A DNA stretch of 64,000 bases from Dyella solisilvae (GTDB lineage: Bacteria; Pseudomonadota; Gammaproteobacteria; Xanthomonadales; Rhodanobacteraceae). Shown here piece after piece: positions 42,011-51,061 of this stretch (within the stretch, counting starts at the first letter, position 1; every line of letters begins with the position of its first letter). The notes beneath the pieces are model-generated. The model searched no databases and was not told where the DNA came from. It saw nothing but the letters and a program-made list of their open reading frames with translations. A program made the position numbers and the translations under genes. The stretch lies in NCBI RefSeq assembly GCF_003351225.1, contig NZ_QQSY01000003.1:186001-250000 (forward strand), in the 5' to 3' direction.

Positions 42011-44188
42011 TCAGAGGCCTTCGCTCACCAGGCGGAAACAGGCTCGTCCGGCTTCCTTCGCCAGATAGACGGCTTCGTCGGCGCGCTGCGACAGTGCTTC
42101 CATGGAAGCAACGTTGCGGCATAGCGCGACACCGATGCTAAGTGTCACCTTCAGTTCGGTTGTACCGAAAAGCACCGGCTGCTGCATCGCATCGGTGATC
42201 TGCTGCGCCAGACGTTCGGCGGTGGCGACGTCCTCAATGTCGTGGCAAAGCACGACGAACTCGTCGCCACCCAGCCGGGCGACCAGGTCGGTCTTGCGGA
42301 TGTTTGCCTTCAGGCGATTCGCCACCTCGGTGAGCGCGACGTCGCCGGCGGCGTGGCCATAGGTGTCGTTGATGTGCTTGAAAAAGTCGACGTCAATCAT
42401 CATCAGCAGCAAGGGTTGGTGCGTGGATGCAGCATGCTGGATCGCAAGCTGGCTGCTTTCGCGGAACGAGTGCCGGTTGGCGATGCCGGTGAGCGCGTCA
42501 TGGTGGGCGAGGAAAGCCAGCTTCCGTTCGGCCAGCTTGATGCGCGTGATATCCGTGGTGAGCGTATAGAAGCCGGTCGTAGTTCCGTCGGCGGCGATGG
42601 CGGGCAGGTAGGTGGCCTCGAAGTAGCGCGGAGAGCCGTTGCCAGATCCTTCATATTCGAAAGTGGTGGCGGCGCCCTGCAGGACCGCGTCGATGTGCGG
42701 CTTCAGGACGGGATAGATTGCAGGGCCGCGCACCTCCTCGACGGTCTGGCCGACGTTCGATGGCGCCTCGCTGCCGGTCACTTGGGAAATATAGGCATTG
42801 ACGAAGGTGTAGCGCTCGTTGGTATCAACATGCGCGATGTACGCCGGCACGTTATCGGTGATCGTACGCAGGCGCTTCTCGCTGTCGGCCAGCGCTTGTT
42901 CGGCGAGCGCTCGCTGGGTGATGTCTCGGCCGGTGTAGACGACCTCCGTTTCACCGGGATGATCCGGGCAGGGCGCCAGTTTCTCCAGCGCCTCAATCCA
43001 CAAGAACCCTCCCGCGCGGTTGCGCATTCGGTAGCGCAGCATGGTTGGCTGGCCGGTTTCGCGTAGCCGAGCCCTCTGTCGAAGCACGTGATCGTAGTCA
43101 TCGGGATGGATCAGGTCGACGCCCTGGCTGGCAAATTCCTCCGGGCTCCAGCCGAGTATTTCCTTGACCGAGGGGGAGACATAGCGGCGGCTGTCATCGT
43201 AGGCAATGCGCTGGATCAGGTCGCTGGAGTATTCCGCCAGCAGTCGGTATTGCATCTCGCTCGCGGCGACGTCCTTGCTCAGGCGCAGGCGGTCGGCAAG
43301 CGCGAGCGCCACGGGCAACGCCACAAGGCACAACACGCCAAGGAAGAGCTGGGCGATCAGCGTTCTGCCCTCGGGATTGAGCGTCTGGACCAGGATGACC
43401 GGCCCCTCGCCCAAGGATGTGGCCACGTTGGTCACCAGTGTCACGATGGCCAGGCCGATCACCAGGCCCGGAAAACGGTGCTGGAACACGAGGAAGATCA
43501 GCGGCGCAAAAACCAGGAACAGCAGTGGGTAGCCGGTCTGCGAAAATACGCCGACAGTGATGACGGCCAACAGCAACACATCGCGCAGCATGCGCAGGCG
43601 ACGCCCCTGCACACCTAGCATGCGCTCGCGTTCGCGCAACGCCACCAGGGTGAGCATGCCCACGATCACCATGCCGAGCAGGTGGGCGCGAAACCAATCC
43701 CAAGGGGTCGCCGCGAAGAGACCTGGCGGCGCCACCTGCATCGCGATGCCAGCCAGGAGGGTGGATACGATGCAGCCAACCAGCGCCGCACCGACGGCTA
43801 TTCGTCCGAACCGCTGATAGCTGCGGACTTCCCCGGTGATGGACGGCAAGTAGCGGTGAACAATCGCCGCGACGATCAGGATCTCCGACAGGTGGATCAA
43901 TACCGTCAGCGCGAGGAGCGGCCTGCCAGGCAGCGCGCCCAAGGCAAGGAAGTGACCGGCCAATAGCGCTGCCGTGGTGATTGCTAGCAGGAGTGGCCAA
44001 TCGCGGCGCGGCGCCGACAGCAAGACACCGACGACTATGCCGTTGGTCGACCATATCGAGGCCATGACGCCGCCATGGTGCCCGAGGGTCAGGGTAACCG
44101 CATCGGATACGAGCACCACCACAAACAAGGCAACCGCCCCGCCAAACAAGTGCAGGCGAGGGCGGTCGGGCAAACGCTGCTCGGCCAT
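42011..44188 (-). CDS. MASE1-PAS-PAS-GGDEF diguanylate cyclase
   Basis: A 725-aa protein. ATG 44188 is preferred because GGAG lies seven bases before it. Residues about 10-310 form a MASE1-like membrane sensor with eight or so helices (FVVVLVSDAVTL, VASIWSTNGIVVGVLL-type segments). Two PAS/PAC units follow (about 330-445 and 450-565). The catalytic domain has GGDEF at 640-644 and, five residues upstream, the RKTD inhibitory site, so both activity and c-di-GMP feedback are expected. It makes c-di-GMP for biofilm or motility control. No EAL domain is present. It is downstream of the fourth 124-aa gene on the same strand. Confidence 0.93.
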   Translation of the reverse strand: MAEQRLPDRPRLHLFGGAVALFVVVLVSDAVTLTLGHHGGVMASIWSTNGIVVGVLLSAPRRDWPLLLAITTAALLAGHFLALGALPGRPLLALTVLIHLSEILIVAAIVHRYLPSITGEVRSYQRFGRIAVGAALVGCIVSTLLAGIAMQVAPPGLFAATPWDWFRAHLLGMVIVGMLTLVALRERERMLGVQGRRLRMLRDVLLLAVITVGVFSQTGYPLLFLVFAPLIFLVFQHRFPGLVIGLAIVTLVTNVATSLGEGPVILVQTLNPEGRTLIAQLFLGVLCLVALPVALALADRLRLSKDVAASEMQYRLLAEYSSDLIQRIAYDDSRRYVSPSVKEILGWSPEEFASQGVDLIHPDDYDHVLRQRARLRETGQPTMLRYRMRNRAGGFLWIEALEKLAPCPDHPGETEVVYTGRDITQRALAEQALADSEKRLRTITDNVPAYIAHVDTNERYTFVNAYISQVTGSEAPSNVGQTVEEVRGPAIYPVLKPHIDAVLQGAATTFEYEGSGNGSPRYFEATYLPAIAADGTTTGFYTLTTDITRIKLAERKLAFLAHHDALTGIANRHSFRESSQLAIQHAASTHQPLLLMMIDVDFFKHINDTYGHAAGDVALTEVANRLKANIRKTDLVARLGGDEFVVLCHDIEDVATAERLAQQITDAMQQPVLFGTTELKVTLSIGVALCRNVASMEALSQRADEAVYLAKEAGRACFRLVSEGL

Positions 44189-44449
44189 GGTCATGCTCCG
44201 GAGTGCTGCGACAGTGGGCGGAACTGGAGTGCCATCTTTAGGACGGTTGGTGTCAATGCGTCGTCGCGGGACCGGAGCGGAGAAGCGATCTGGATAACTC
44301 GCTCCATTGAGCTGAGGCACTCAATTCGTTAGTGATCTTCATTCGCGTTCGTATCTATAGCGGCCGGGCAGGGCTACCGGCGCAGGGCCTTTGTCCAACA
44401 GATATGCGTGCGGGATTGTCCGCGTTCGGCTTGAGGCAACCAGACGCAC

Positions 44450-44824
44450 TTACAGGTTGCACACCTCTTCCACACGGCTGAGGCATTCAACGGCATGGTT
44501 GGCCGTGTGGCGAACAATCTTGGCGAGGTAACTCCCATCGCGAGGCGTCGATGTGTAGGTCAAAACGAGCCCGGCGAACTGGGCTATCGCCGCGAGGTCC
44601 GACTGGGCTTGAAAAGACCTGTGCACCAGATCAGGGGATATCGTGTCGCCGTGAGTCGAGAGGAATGCCTTGAGTCGTCCCGCAGCATCGCTGGCAGCGA
44701 CCGATAAGGAAGCGGCCAAAGGCCTGGCGAAGCTCCCCTCGGTCTCCGCCTCAAGTGCAAGTTCCGCGCAAGCTCGGGCCACCACCAGCGCGTGCGACAC
44801 CGGGTGTGTTCGCTCGGTTTGCAT
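44450..44824 (-). CDS. 124-aa paralogous family protein, copy 4
   Basis: Exactly 124 aa, starting MQTERTHPVSHAL. It is the closest relative of copy 2, with nearly identical middle (SDLAAIAQFAGLVLTYTSTPRDG) and C-terminal (HTANHAVECLSRVEE) segments. The conserved part begins at ATG 44824, after GAGGGGAG; the longer open frame upstream is not conserved. It precedes the diguanylate cyclase gene (261 bases) and is divergent from a sensor kinase. Function unknown. Confidence 0.8.
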   Translation of the reverse strand: MQTERTHPVSHALVVARACAELALEAETEGSFARPLAASLSVAASDAAGRLKAFLSTHGDTISPDLVHRSFQAQSDLAAIAQFAGLVLTYTSTPRDGSYLAKIVRHTANHAVECLSRVEEVCNL

Positions 44825-44870
44825 AGGCTCCCCTCTATCCCGCAAGTTTTTTCGCACGGCGTGACCCATT

Positions 44871-44896
44871 TCACAAGTCATACGAAAGGATGGATG
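44871..44896 (-). promoter_or_regulatory. Conserved upstream element of the 124-aa family, copy 4
   Basis: Minus-strand CCATCCTTTCGTATGACTTG, ending in TGA, 47 bases before the start codon and aligned with the other three copies. Confidence 0.6.
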
Positions 44897-45565
44897 GAAG
44901 TCTTTCGCGTAAGGTCCGCGTAAGTTTATGGATCGTAGCTGCCTTGGTGCGTGATCGGACGTGGGCTTTTGCCTCGAGTCGGGGGGCTGTCGAGTCGCCC
45001 CGGCGAGGGCTGTTGCGAAACACCACAGCGGGTGTGGCGACGACGGAAGATGCAAGTTTGGACGCCTTTGCGGCCGGTTCAGGCGCCACCTGCTGCGGCG
45101 CGACAAGGGCAAGAGTGGACCGATCGAGCGGCGATCCGGTAGAAATGTCCATGTTGACGACGCCACTGCGACTGCCACGACACGTGGTCATTCCCGCCTT
45201 GGGCGTTGACGGGGGGCAGCGTGGGAAGGGGAAAGGGACGCGTGGCCTAAGGGGACCTGGATGGCCGGGCTTGTTGTTAGTGCGTCCGGGCGCGGCCTTC
45301 GCGCTCGCTTGGTCGTGCCCCCCCTCCATCTGGTTGGGGGCAGTGAGTTCGCCCGTCCATAGACTTGACTGGGGTTGTGTCGCGATAACTGAGCAGAGGT
45401 CACCCATGCCTCACACGGAACTGTGATCATGCGATCAGAGGATGGAATTGCACGACGGAAGACGGATTGATGTCCTTGGGGGACATCTGCCCGTCGCAGA
45501 TCATGTGATTAGTCTCGATGCCACCTGGGAAGTCTCGCTCCACCGAAAATGTTGGTGAGAAAATC
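44897..45565. other. Long intergenic region upstream of the sensor kinase
   Basis: About 670 bases without a credible gene. Overlapping open frames exist on both strands but are Arg/Pro-rich, lack ribosome sites and show no domain. A decayed repeat trace (AAGGTCCGCGTAAG) occurs near 44910. It may hold regulatory sequence or a decayed gene. Confidence 0.45.
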
Positions 45566-46993
45566 ATGTGGCACCGATTGCATAGTTGGCTTAACAAAAC
45601 GCCCGTTTCCGATCCGATAGATCGGCATTACGTGTCGTTCATGCAGCTGTTGTTCGCTACTTGTGTCGTAGTCGTACCAGCGCTCAAATTGGCGTATTAC
45701 GTTGCGATCATCCTCGGTGCTCCCTTGCACCGCGAACAACGTGTCGACCAGATTCTCGATCTGGGCACGGACGTACTGATAACCGCATCCGCATGCTTTG
45801 GCATTTTCTTGTCAATGCGTGGACATTTTCGTCTATCGGTCCTGCAATTCTTGGGCGTCCTCCTCGTTTCATTCACGATCGGCGACATGTCGCCTGGAAT
45901 GAACCATCCTGCGGGCGACCCAACCCCCTATATCGTTCTCGCATTGGCCGGGCAAATACTGGGCCGGCGAGCGTTGTGGATGACCTATCTGGCGCTACTG
46001 GTGTGCATGACCTTGGGCGCACTCGGGACAGCCTCCGCCCCCCACGCGCCAAGCCTTCTGACCGTTGCAACGGTGCAAGTCGAGCGCGCGATAATTTCTC
46101 TGGTCATCGCAGTCATCGTGGACCAGACCATGGCGCCCCTCCGGGCGGCCCTGACCGAGTCCCAATCTCGAGGGCGAGAGCTGGAAAAGCTCAACGCCAA
46201 CCTGGCGCAAGAGATCGTCATGCGCGAGAAGGCCCAGGATCATCTTATTCATGTCCAGAAGCTTGAGGCCGTGGGCCGCATCGCTACTGGTGTGGCGCAT
46301 GACTTTGATAACGTGCTGAACGTGATGATTGGCTATGCCGCCCACCGCGATCGCCTTGCGGATCGCGGCATGCCAGCCGTGTTGGACGCGATGGAGGACA
46401 TCGAACTCCAGGCGCGGCGTGCGCTTTCCATCAGCCGCAAATTGCTGAACTTTGGCCGCAAGGATGTCATCCGGTCCGAAACCTTCGATGCAGCCATGGC
46501 GTTGCATGAATTGCAGCCGATGCTGCGCCAGTTCTTCGGTGCAAGCACCCGCCTTCGGCTGGAAGGTCCGAGCGTCGGCCTGCACATCAGGATGGATCGA
46601 GGCCAGTTCGAGTTGATGCTCCTGAACCTGGCGGCGAACGCCGCCGACGCCATGCCACAGGGTGGCGAATTCATGATCAGGCTGGGCGCGGACGTCGGTG
46701 AAAAGATGCTGACTCTCGCGGTGCAGGACACCGGCCACGGCATGAGCGAAGAGGTCCGGCAGCGAATCTTTGAGCCGTTCTACACGACCAAGCCCTGGGG
46801 CTATGGCACGGGTCTTGGTCTGTCCGCGGTATTCGACATCCTTTCCGATGCCGCTGGAAGCGTGACGGTCGACAGCAAACTGGGCGAGGGCGCCACATTC
46901 AATGTGCGGCTGCCTTTGACTGTACCTGACCACACGGAGCCAGCGCGACCGCGAAGCGGCATACGCGTTTCGCGTGACAGTGTCGCCTTGTAG
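45566..46993 (+). CDS. Membrane sensor histidine kinase
   Basis: A 475-aa protein (ATG 45566 after GGTGAGAA). Five or six transmembrane helices occupy residues about 25-205 (LLFATCVVVVPALKLAYYVAIIL, VLQFLGVLLVSFTIGDM, AIISLVIAVIVDQT). A coiled linker (ESQSRGRELEKLNANLAQEIV) leads to the phosphoacceptor box with H245 in GVAHDFDNVLNVMIG. The usual HDFNN is HDFDN here. The ATPase has NLAANAADAMPQGG, DTGHGMSEE, FEPFYTTK and GTGLGLSAVF. There is no receiver domain. The OmpR-type regulator gene follows after about 200 bases and is the likely partner. Confidence 0.91.
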   Translation: MWHRLHSWLNKTPVSDPIDRHYVSFMQLLFATCVVVVPALKLAYYVAIILGAPLHREQRVDQILDLGTDVLITASACFGIFLSMRGHFRLSVLQFLGVLLVSFTIGDMSPGMNHPAGDPTPYIVLALAGQILGRRALWMTYLALLVCMTLGALGTASAPHAPSLLTVATVQVERAIISLVIAVIVDQTMAPLRAALTESQSRGRELEKLNANLAQEIVMREKAQDHLIHVQKLEAVGRIATGVAHDFDNVLNVMIGYAAHRDRLADRGMPAVLDAMEDIELQARRALSISRKLLNFGRKDVIRSETFDAAMALHELQPMLRQFFGASTRLRLEGPSVGLHIRMDRGQFELMLLNLAANAADAMPQGGEFMIRLGADVGEKMLTLAVQDTGHGMSEEVRQRIFEPFYTTKPWGYGTGLGLSAVFDILSDAAGSVTVDSKLGEGATFNVRLPLTVPDHTEPARPRSGIRVSRDSVAL

Positions 46994-47196
46994 GTTTCCC
47001 GGCAGCACACCCAAGCCTGGAGCTGATCCGACACGCTGAGGGTCCTCACGCACGAGACGGGCCACGCACGCATTGCGGTGGGTTCATCGCCCACCGGACG
47101 CCGCCTGCTTAGGTAAATCCTCCTATTGTCAACGCGGCGCCGGATGTCATAGGTTGGTAATAGACGTTGGCGCCAACCGTATCCGATGAAGTAACG

Positions 47197-47928
47197 ATGT
47201 CCGGTCTGAAGCAACACGACTTGTCTGCGGCGATACCCGCCCTCCGCGTTGCGATCGTGGAGGACGAGGAGCGCTTTCGCGAAGCGGTGCTCGTCCCGGG
47301 GCTCTGTGATTTCGGCTTCGACGCCATGGGCGTCGGCTCCGCTGGTGAGCTCTACAAGAGCATGCTTTCACGCCAGTTCGACATCATCGTCCTGGACATC
47401 GGGCTGCCCGACGATAGCGGGCTCAATATCGTCCGGCACATCCGGCAGCTCAATGCGAAGATCGGCCTGATCATGCTCACGGCCAGCATCGAGCGGCAGG
47501 ATCGGATTCAAGCCCTCTCGGAAGGGGCGGACATGTACTTGCCCAAGCCGATCGACGTCGACGTGCTCGCAGTGACACTGCGCAGCCTCGCCCGCCGTCT
47601 CAGCGCCGCGAGTGAGCCGGCCCCTGCGGCCCCGAGTGAGTGGCATCTGGACCCCACCGGCTGGTGTCTCGTAGCTCCGAACGGGACGATCTTTGCGCTG
47701 ACCTCATCAGAACGTTGCATTGTGAACGCCCTGATTGAGGCGGATGGATCGCCGGTGACGCGCGACGCGCTCATCGAGTCGATGGGCGAAGATCCTTTCA
47801 CATTCGATCATCATCGACTCGACATGATCGTCTATCGCCTTCGCCGCAAGCTCGGCGATAGCAATTGCGGGCAAAACCCGCTACTTACGTCACGTCGAAC
47901 GGGATACCTGTTCGTCAAGCAACCGTAG
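47197..47928 (+). CDS. OmpR/PhoB-type response regulator
   Basis: A 243-aa protein (ATG 47197; a TTG ten codons earlier is less likely). The receiver domain has VAIVEDEE, phosphoacceptor D67 (IIVLDIGLPDDSGL), MLTAS and K in MYLPKPID. The C-terminal winged helix includes FALTSSERCIVNALIEADGSPVTRDALIESM and HRLDMIVYRLRRKLG, ending GYLFVKQP. It is probably driven by the preceding membrane kinase. Confidence 0.92.
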   Translation: MSGLKQHDLSAAIPALRVAIVEDEERFREAVLVPGLCDFGFDAMGVGSAGELYKSMLSRQFDIIVLDIGLPDDSGLNIVRHIRQLNAKIGLIMLTASIERQDRIQALSEGADMYLPKPIDVDVLAVTLRSLARRLSAASEPAPAAPSEWHLDPTGWCLVAPNGTIFALTSSERCIVNALIEADGSPVTRDALIESMGEDPFTFDHHRLDMIVYRLRRKLGDSNCGQNPLLTSRRTGYLFVKQP

Positions 47929-48406
47929 TCGCCGGGCAAATCTGCTTCTTCTTCCTGTCCTCCGGGATGCCCCAAAAAGGGGCAGGGCGAAGTTCAGGCG
48001 CGCCAACGAGCGAGTAGTGGAATTTCCCTCGCTGTTTACCTGGTCATGTCGCGATAGCAGGCATCGGAGATGCAGGCTGCACGGCGCTGCGCGCGTCGCT
48101 TAGCCCACTCATACCAATTTCCACGGTGACGCCGGGCTGCGCTCCATGCGCGGCCGTCCGCCATCTTCCCTGTGCAAATTTTGTCCCCCTCAAGCGGAAA
48201 TACGGGGCCTATTTCGCCGCAAATCCCGCCCATAAACAACGATCTGGCCCGCCATCGGGATAGATCACCAATTTCGGATAGGTAGCGCGATGTTGCGTGG
48301 GTGACAACGATCCGCCGCGAGCGGAATGTAGCCCCAAGGGAGGATCGCTGGATCACTGGCGATTCATAAGCGAAGTCGCCAACGGCGAGACGCGTTTTCT
48401 GGTCGG
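47929..48406. other. Intergenic region downstream of the OmpR-type regulator
   Basis: No gene supported. A short hairpin (TGCCCC-AAAAA-GGGGCA, 47968-47984) follows the regulator and may end its transcript. The right part begins the leader of the protease gene. Confidence 0.45.
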
Positions 48407-48572
48407 CACTCACGAAGAGGCGTGAGTGAGGGGCGCACCTGGGGAGGTGCGTTGTGTCGGTCATGAGCGCGTCTTGTTCGCTTCGCCAGAGGTTGCCCTT
48501 TGCGCTTTGCATACGCGCCGGGTGGCGCATGTCAAAAACGAGGCCTCCGCCAGCGAGTCGCCGCGGAGACCT
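48407..48572 (+). promoter_or_regulatory. Hairpin-rich 5' leader of the S53 protease gene
   Basis: Three dyads lie in the 200 bases before the protease. CACTCACG/CGTGAGTG is at 48407-48428, CGCACCT/AGGTGCG at 48434-48451, and a 10-bp stem with one mismatch (AGGCCTCCGC/GCGGAGACCT) at 48541-48572. The last is followed by CCCTTTCATTTAATTTT and then the ribosome site GGGGGAG. This layout could be an attenuator or a thermosensor/ligand-responsive leader. Confidence 0.45.
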
Positions 48573-48603
48573 CCCTTTCATTTAATTTTCGGGGGAGTCA
48601 AAG

Positions 48604-50808
48604 ATGTTTTGCCGTCTACAAAAGCTGAAAACCTGCAACAAGGCACTGCTGCCCATGGCCCTTGCGCTGGCGCTGAGCCCGCTGTCTGGCCACGCTGCCA
48701 CCACCACGTGGGCGCCCATCGCGACGCATGCCGCGCTGCTCAAGACCACGTCGTCCTCGACCACCGGCTACGTGATCAATGCGCACGGCAAGCCGTCGGT
48801 GAAGGCGCCGGTCTCGTCGCTGGACAACAGCAAGGTGCTGCATGTCGCCGTTAGCGTGAATCTGCGCAACGTCGCCCAGCTGCAGGCCTTCAACAAGAGC
48901 GTGAACACGCGCGGCAGCGCCAACTATCACCAGTTCCTCACCCCGGATCAGTTCAAGGCCGCCTACGCGCCGACTGACGCCCAGGTGCAGGCCGTCGTGG
49001 CCCACCTGCAGCAGTCGGGATTCACCAACATCGAAGTGTCGCCGAACAACACGCTGGTGTTTGCGGACGGCAATGCCGCCGCCGTGGGCAAGGCGTTCAA
49101 CGCGACCATGAAGTCGTACACCGAGAACGGCAAGCTGAAGTACGCCAACGACAGCGACACCATGGTGCCCCAGGCGCTGAATGGGGTTATCGGCTCGGTG
49201 ATGGGCCTGCAGAACGTCAGCGTGAAGCATCCGCTCAACAACGGCGCACAGGCTTCCAAGGTGGCCGCGACAGGTACGCAGGCTTCGCAGTCCACTCCCG
49301 AATATGTGGAGCACTCGCCGACCCAGTTCCCGGTGATCTATGACGCGGGCAACACGCCGACCGCCTACAACACCACGGTGGGCATCATCACCTGGGGCGA
49401 CCTGACCCAGACGCAGGCCGACCTGAATACGATGACGACGGTGAACGGCATGGCGCCGGTCAACGTCAAGGTGGTGAAGGTGACGGTCGGTAAGACGGAG
49501 GTGGACTTCTCCGATGACCCGAACGGCGACGTGGAATGGAACCTGGATTCGCAGACGATTACCGGCACGTCCGGTGGCGTCAAGCAGCTCGTGTTCTACA
49601 CGGCGGCCAACGGCACCGATGGCCCGAATGACGGGGAACTGACCGACGCCGGCATCACGGCCGCCTACAACAAGGCGGTTACCGACAATATCGCCAAGGT
49701 CATCAACGTGTCGCTGGGCGAAGACGAGACCGCTTCCCACGAAGCGGGCAACCAGCAGGCGGACGACGCGATCTTTGCGCAGGCCGTGGCGCAGGGTCAG
49801 ACCTTCTCCGTGGCGGCCGGTGACCAGGGCGTGTACACCGCGACCGGCGGCGAATTCGAAACCAACGCTGGCGCGGTGCTGCCGGCGCCGTTCAATCTCG
49901 GCACCTATTCGTCGAGCGAACCGGCGACGTCCCCGAATGTCATCGCCGTCGGCGGCACGGAGCTGAGCACCAGTGGCACGGCATGGGCCGGCGAAATCAC
50001 CTGGAATGACGGCATCGCGGATGCCGGCGACGGCAACAACCGCATCTGGGCCACCGGTGGCGGCTATAGCGTGTTCGAAACGGCGCCCGCATGGCAGGCC
50101 ACCACGCTGAACGCGACCGTGCGCCAGCTCCCGGACATCGCATTCGATGCATCGATGTACACCGGCGCGATTATCTATATCGATGGCCAGCGGTACAGCG
50201 TCGGCGGCACCAGCCTCGCCTCGCCGATCTTCGTGGGTGTGTTTGCCCGCGCCGAGACCTATGCGAACAACTCGATCGGCTTCCCGGCCAGCTACATGTA
50301 CCGGGATTTCCCGAACAACCCGCAGGTGCTGCATGACGTGACGTCGGGCAACAACGGCGTGACGGTGGCCGGCACGACCTATGGTTACAACGGCGCCCCG
50401 GGCTGGGATTTCACCACGGGTTACGGCTCGCTCGACATCAACGCCTTCAACCAGCTCGCCTATACCTGGGGCAACGGCGCACCGCCGGCTGGCGGTACGC
50501 CGCCGCCGGTGGTCACCGCGTTGACCAACAATGTCGCGGTTACCACGCAGGGCACCGCCGGCGCCTCCCAGCAGTTCACCCTTGCGGTGCCGTCGGGCAA
50601 GTCCACCCTGACCTTCCGCACCTCGGGCGGTACGGGTGACGTCACGCTGACCGTGACCCTTGGCGCCCAGACCTGGACGTCGGCACACGCGAACACCAAT
50701 ACCGAAGCGGTGACGATCCGCGCACCGGCGCAGGGCACCTACAACGTGACGGTCTCGGGCGGAAACCAGATCTTCAGCGGTGTCAGCGTACTGGGCAGCT
50801 ACCAGTAA
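48604..50808 (+). CDS. Secreted S53 (sedolisin/pseudomonalisin-type) serine-carboxyl protease
   Basis: A 734-aa pre-pro-protease. A signal peptide (to about residue 31, SGHA) is followed by a pro-kumamolisin activation domain (about 32-220; YHQFLTPDQFKAAYAPTDAQV). The catalytic domain has the Glu-Asp pair E311/D315 (VEWNLDSQ), oxyanion D407 (AAGDQG) and Ser537 (GGTSLASP). A calcium-site-like DVTSGNNG and GWDFTTGYGSLD follow. After a Pro/Gly linker (residues about 627-640) comes a pre-peptidase C-terminal-type beta domain (about 640-734). Such enzymes work outside the cell at acidic pH. They are common in Xanthomonadales as secreted nutrient or virulence proteases. Confidence 0.95.
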   Translation: MFCRLQKLKTCNKALLPMALALALSPLSGHAATTTWAPIATHAALLKTTSSSTTGYVINAHGKPSVKAPVSSLDNSKVLHVAVSVNLRNVAQLQAFNKSVNTRGSANYHQFLTPDQFKAAYAPTDAQVQAVVAHLQQSGFTNIEVSPNNTLVFADGNAAAVGKAFNATMKSYTENGKLKYANDSDTMVPQALNGVIGSVMGLQNVSVKHPLNNGAQASKVAATGTQASQSTPEYVEHSPTQFPVIYDAGNTPTAYNTTVGIITWGDLTQTQADLNTMTTVNGMAPVNVKVVKVTVGKTEVDFSDDPNGDVEWNLDSQTITGTSGGVKQLVFYTAANGTDGPNDGELTDAGITAAYNKAVTDNIAKVINVSLGEDETASHEAGNQQADDAIFAQAVAQGQTFSVAAGDQGVYTATGGEFETNAGAVLPAPFNLGTYSSSEPATSPNVIAVGGTELSTSGTAWAGEITWNDGIADAGDGNNRIWATGGGYSVFETAPAWQATTLNATVRQLPDIAFDASMYTGAIIYIDGQRYSVGGTSLASPIFVGVFARAETYANNSIGFPASYMYRDFPNNPQVLHDVTSGNNGVTVAGTTYGYNGAPGWDFTTGYGSLDINAFNQLAYTWGNGAPPAGGTPPPVVTALTNNVAVTTQGTAGASQQFTLAVPSGKSTLTFRTSGGTGDVTLTVTLGAQTWTSAHANTNTEAVTIRAPAQGTYNVTVSGGNQIFSGVSVLGSYQ

Positions 50809-50831
50809 GCGGTCGGGCGTTTGCCCGAACT

Positions 50832-50863
50832 GCCAGGAGCCCGGCCAGGTCCGGGCTCCTGGC
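50832..50863 (+). terminator. Hairpin after the S53 protease gene
   Basis: A perfect 13-bp stem (GCCAGGAGCCCGG/CCGGGCTCCTGGC) with a six-base loop, 24 bases after the stop codon. The following sequence has only short T runs. Confidence 0.7.
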
Positions 50864-51061
50864 AAGTGAATCCTTCTTCTGACTTGGGTGGCTTCTTGAA
50901 GCCGCCGGGGGACGGCTTGTCCCCGAGTCAAGGAAGAGGCCGCCTCTTCATCTCTTCTTCTTGGACGTCAAGGCGTCCGATGTCCGCGGCGTGATGCGTT
51001 CAACTGCCAACCATCGACGAGCAGGAACGCGCAGCGCGGATCCAACCTTTCGGGGATTTCA
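50864..51061 (+). promoter_or_regulatory. Leader of the trimeric autotransporter gene
   Basis: About 200 bases with several small stems: GGTGGCT/AGCCGCC near 50887-50906, GGGGAC/GTCCCC at 50908-50924, and GAAGAG/CTCTTC at 50933-50949. A long structured leader before a surface adhesin suggests post-transcriptional control; no promoter box is clear. Confidence 0.4.

Noticed and set aside
44871-45426. Overlapping frames of about 178 codons on both strands
   Set aside because: Neither has a ribosome site or domain, both are Arg/Pro/Gly-rich, and they overlap each other almost completely.
48036-48581. 181-codon minus-strand frame upstream of the protease
   Set aside because: No fold or signal; it overlaps the hairpin-rich leader and has no ribosome site.
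48616-50931. 771-codon open frame on the minus strand opposite the S53 protease
   Set aside because: High-GC third-position bias on the real gene opens this frame. Composition is Arg/His/Gly-rich with no domain, signal or ribosome site.
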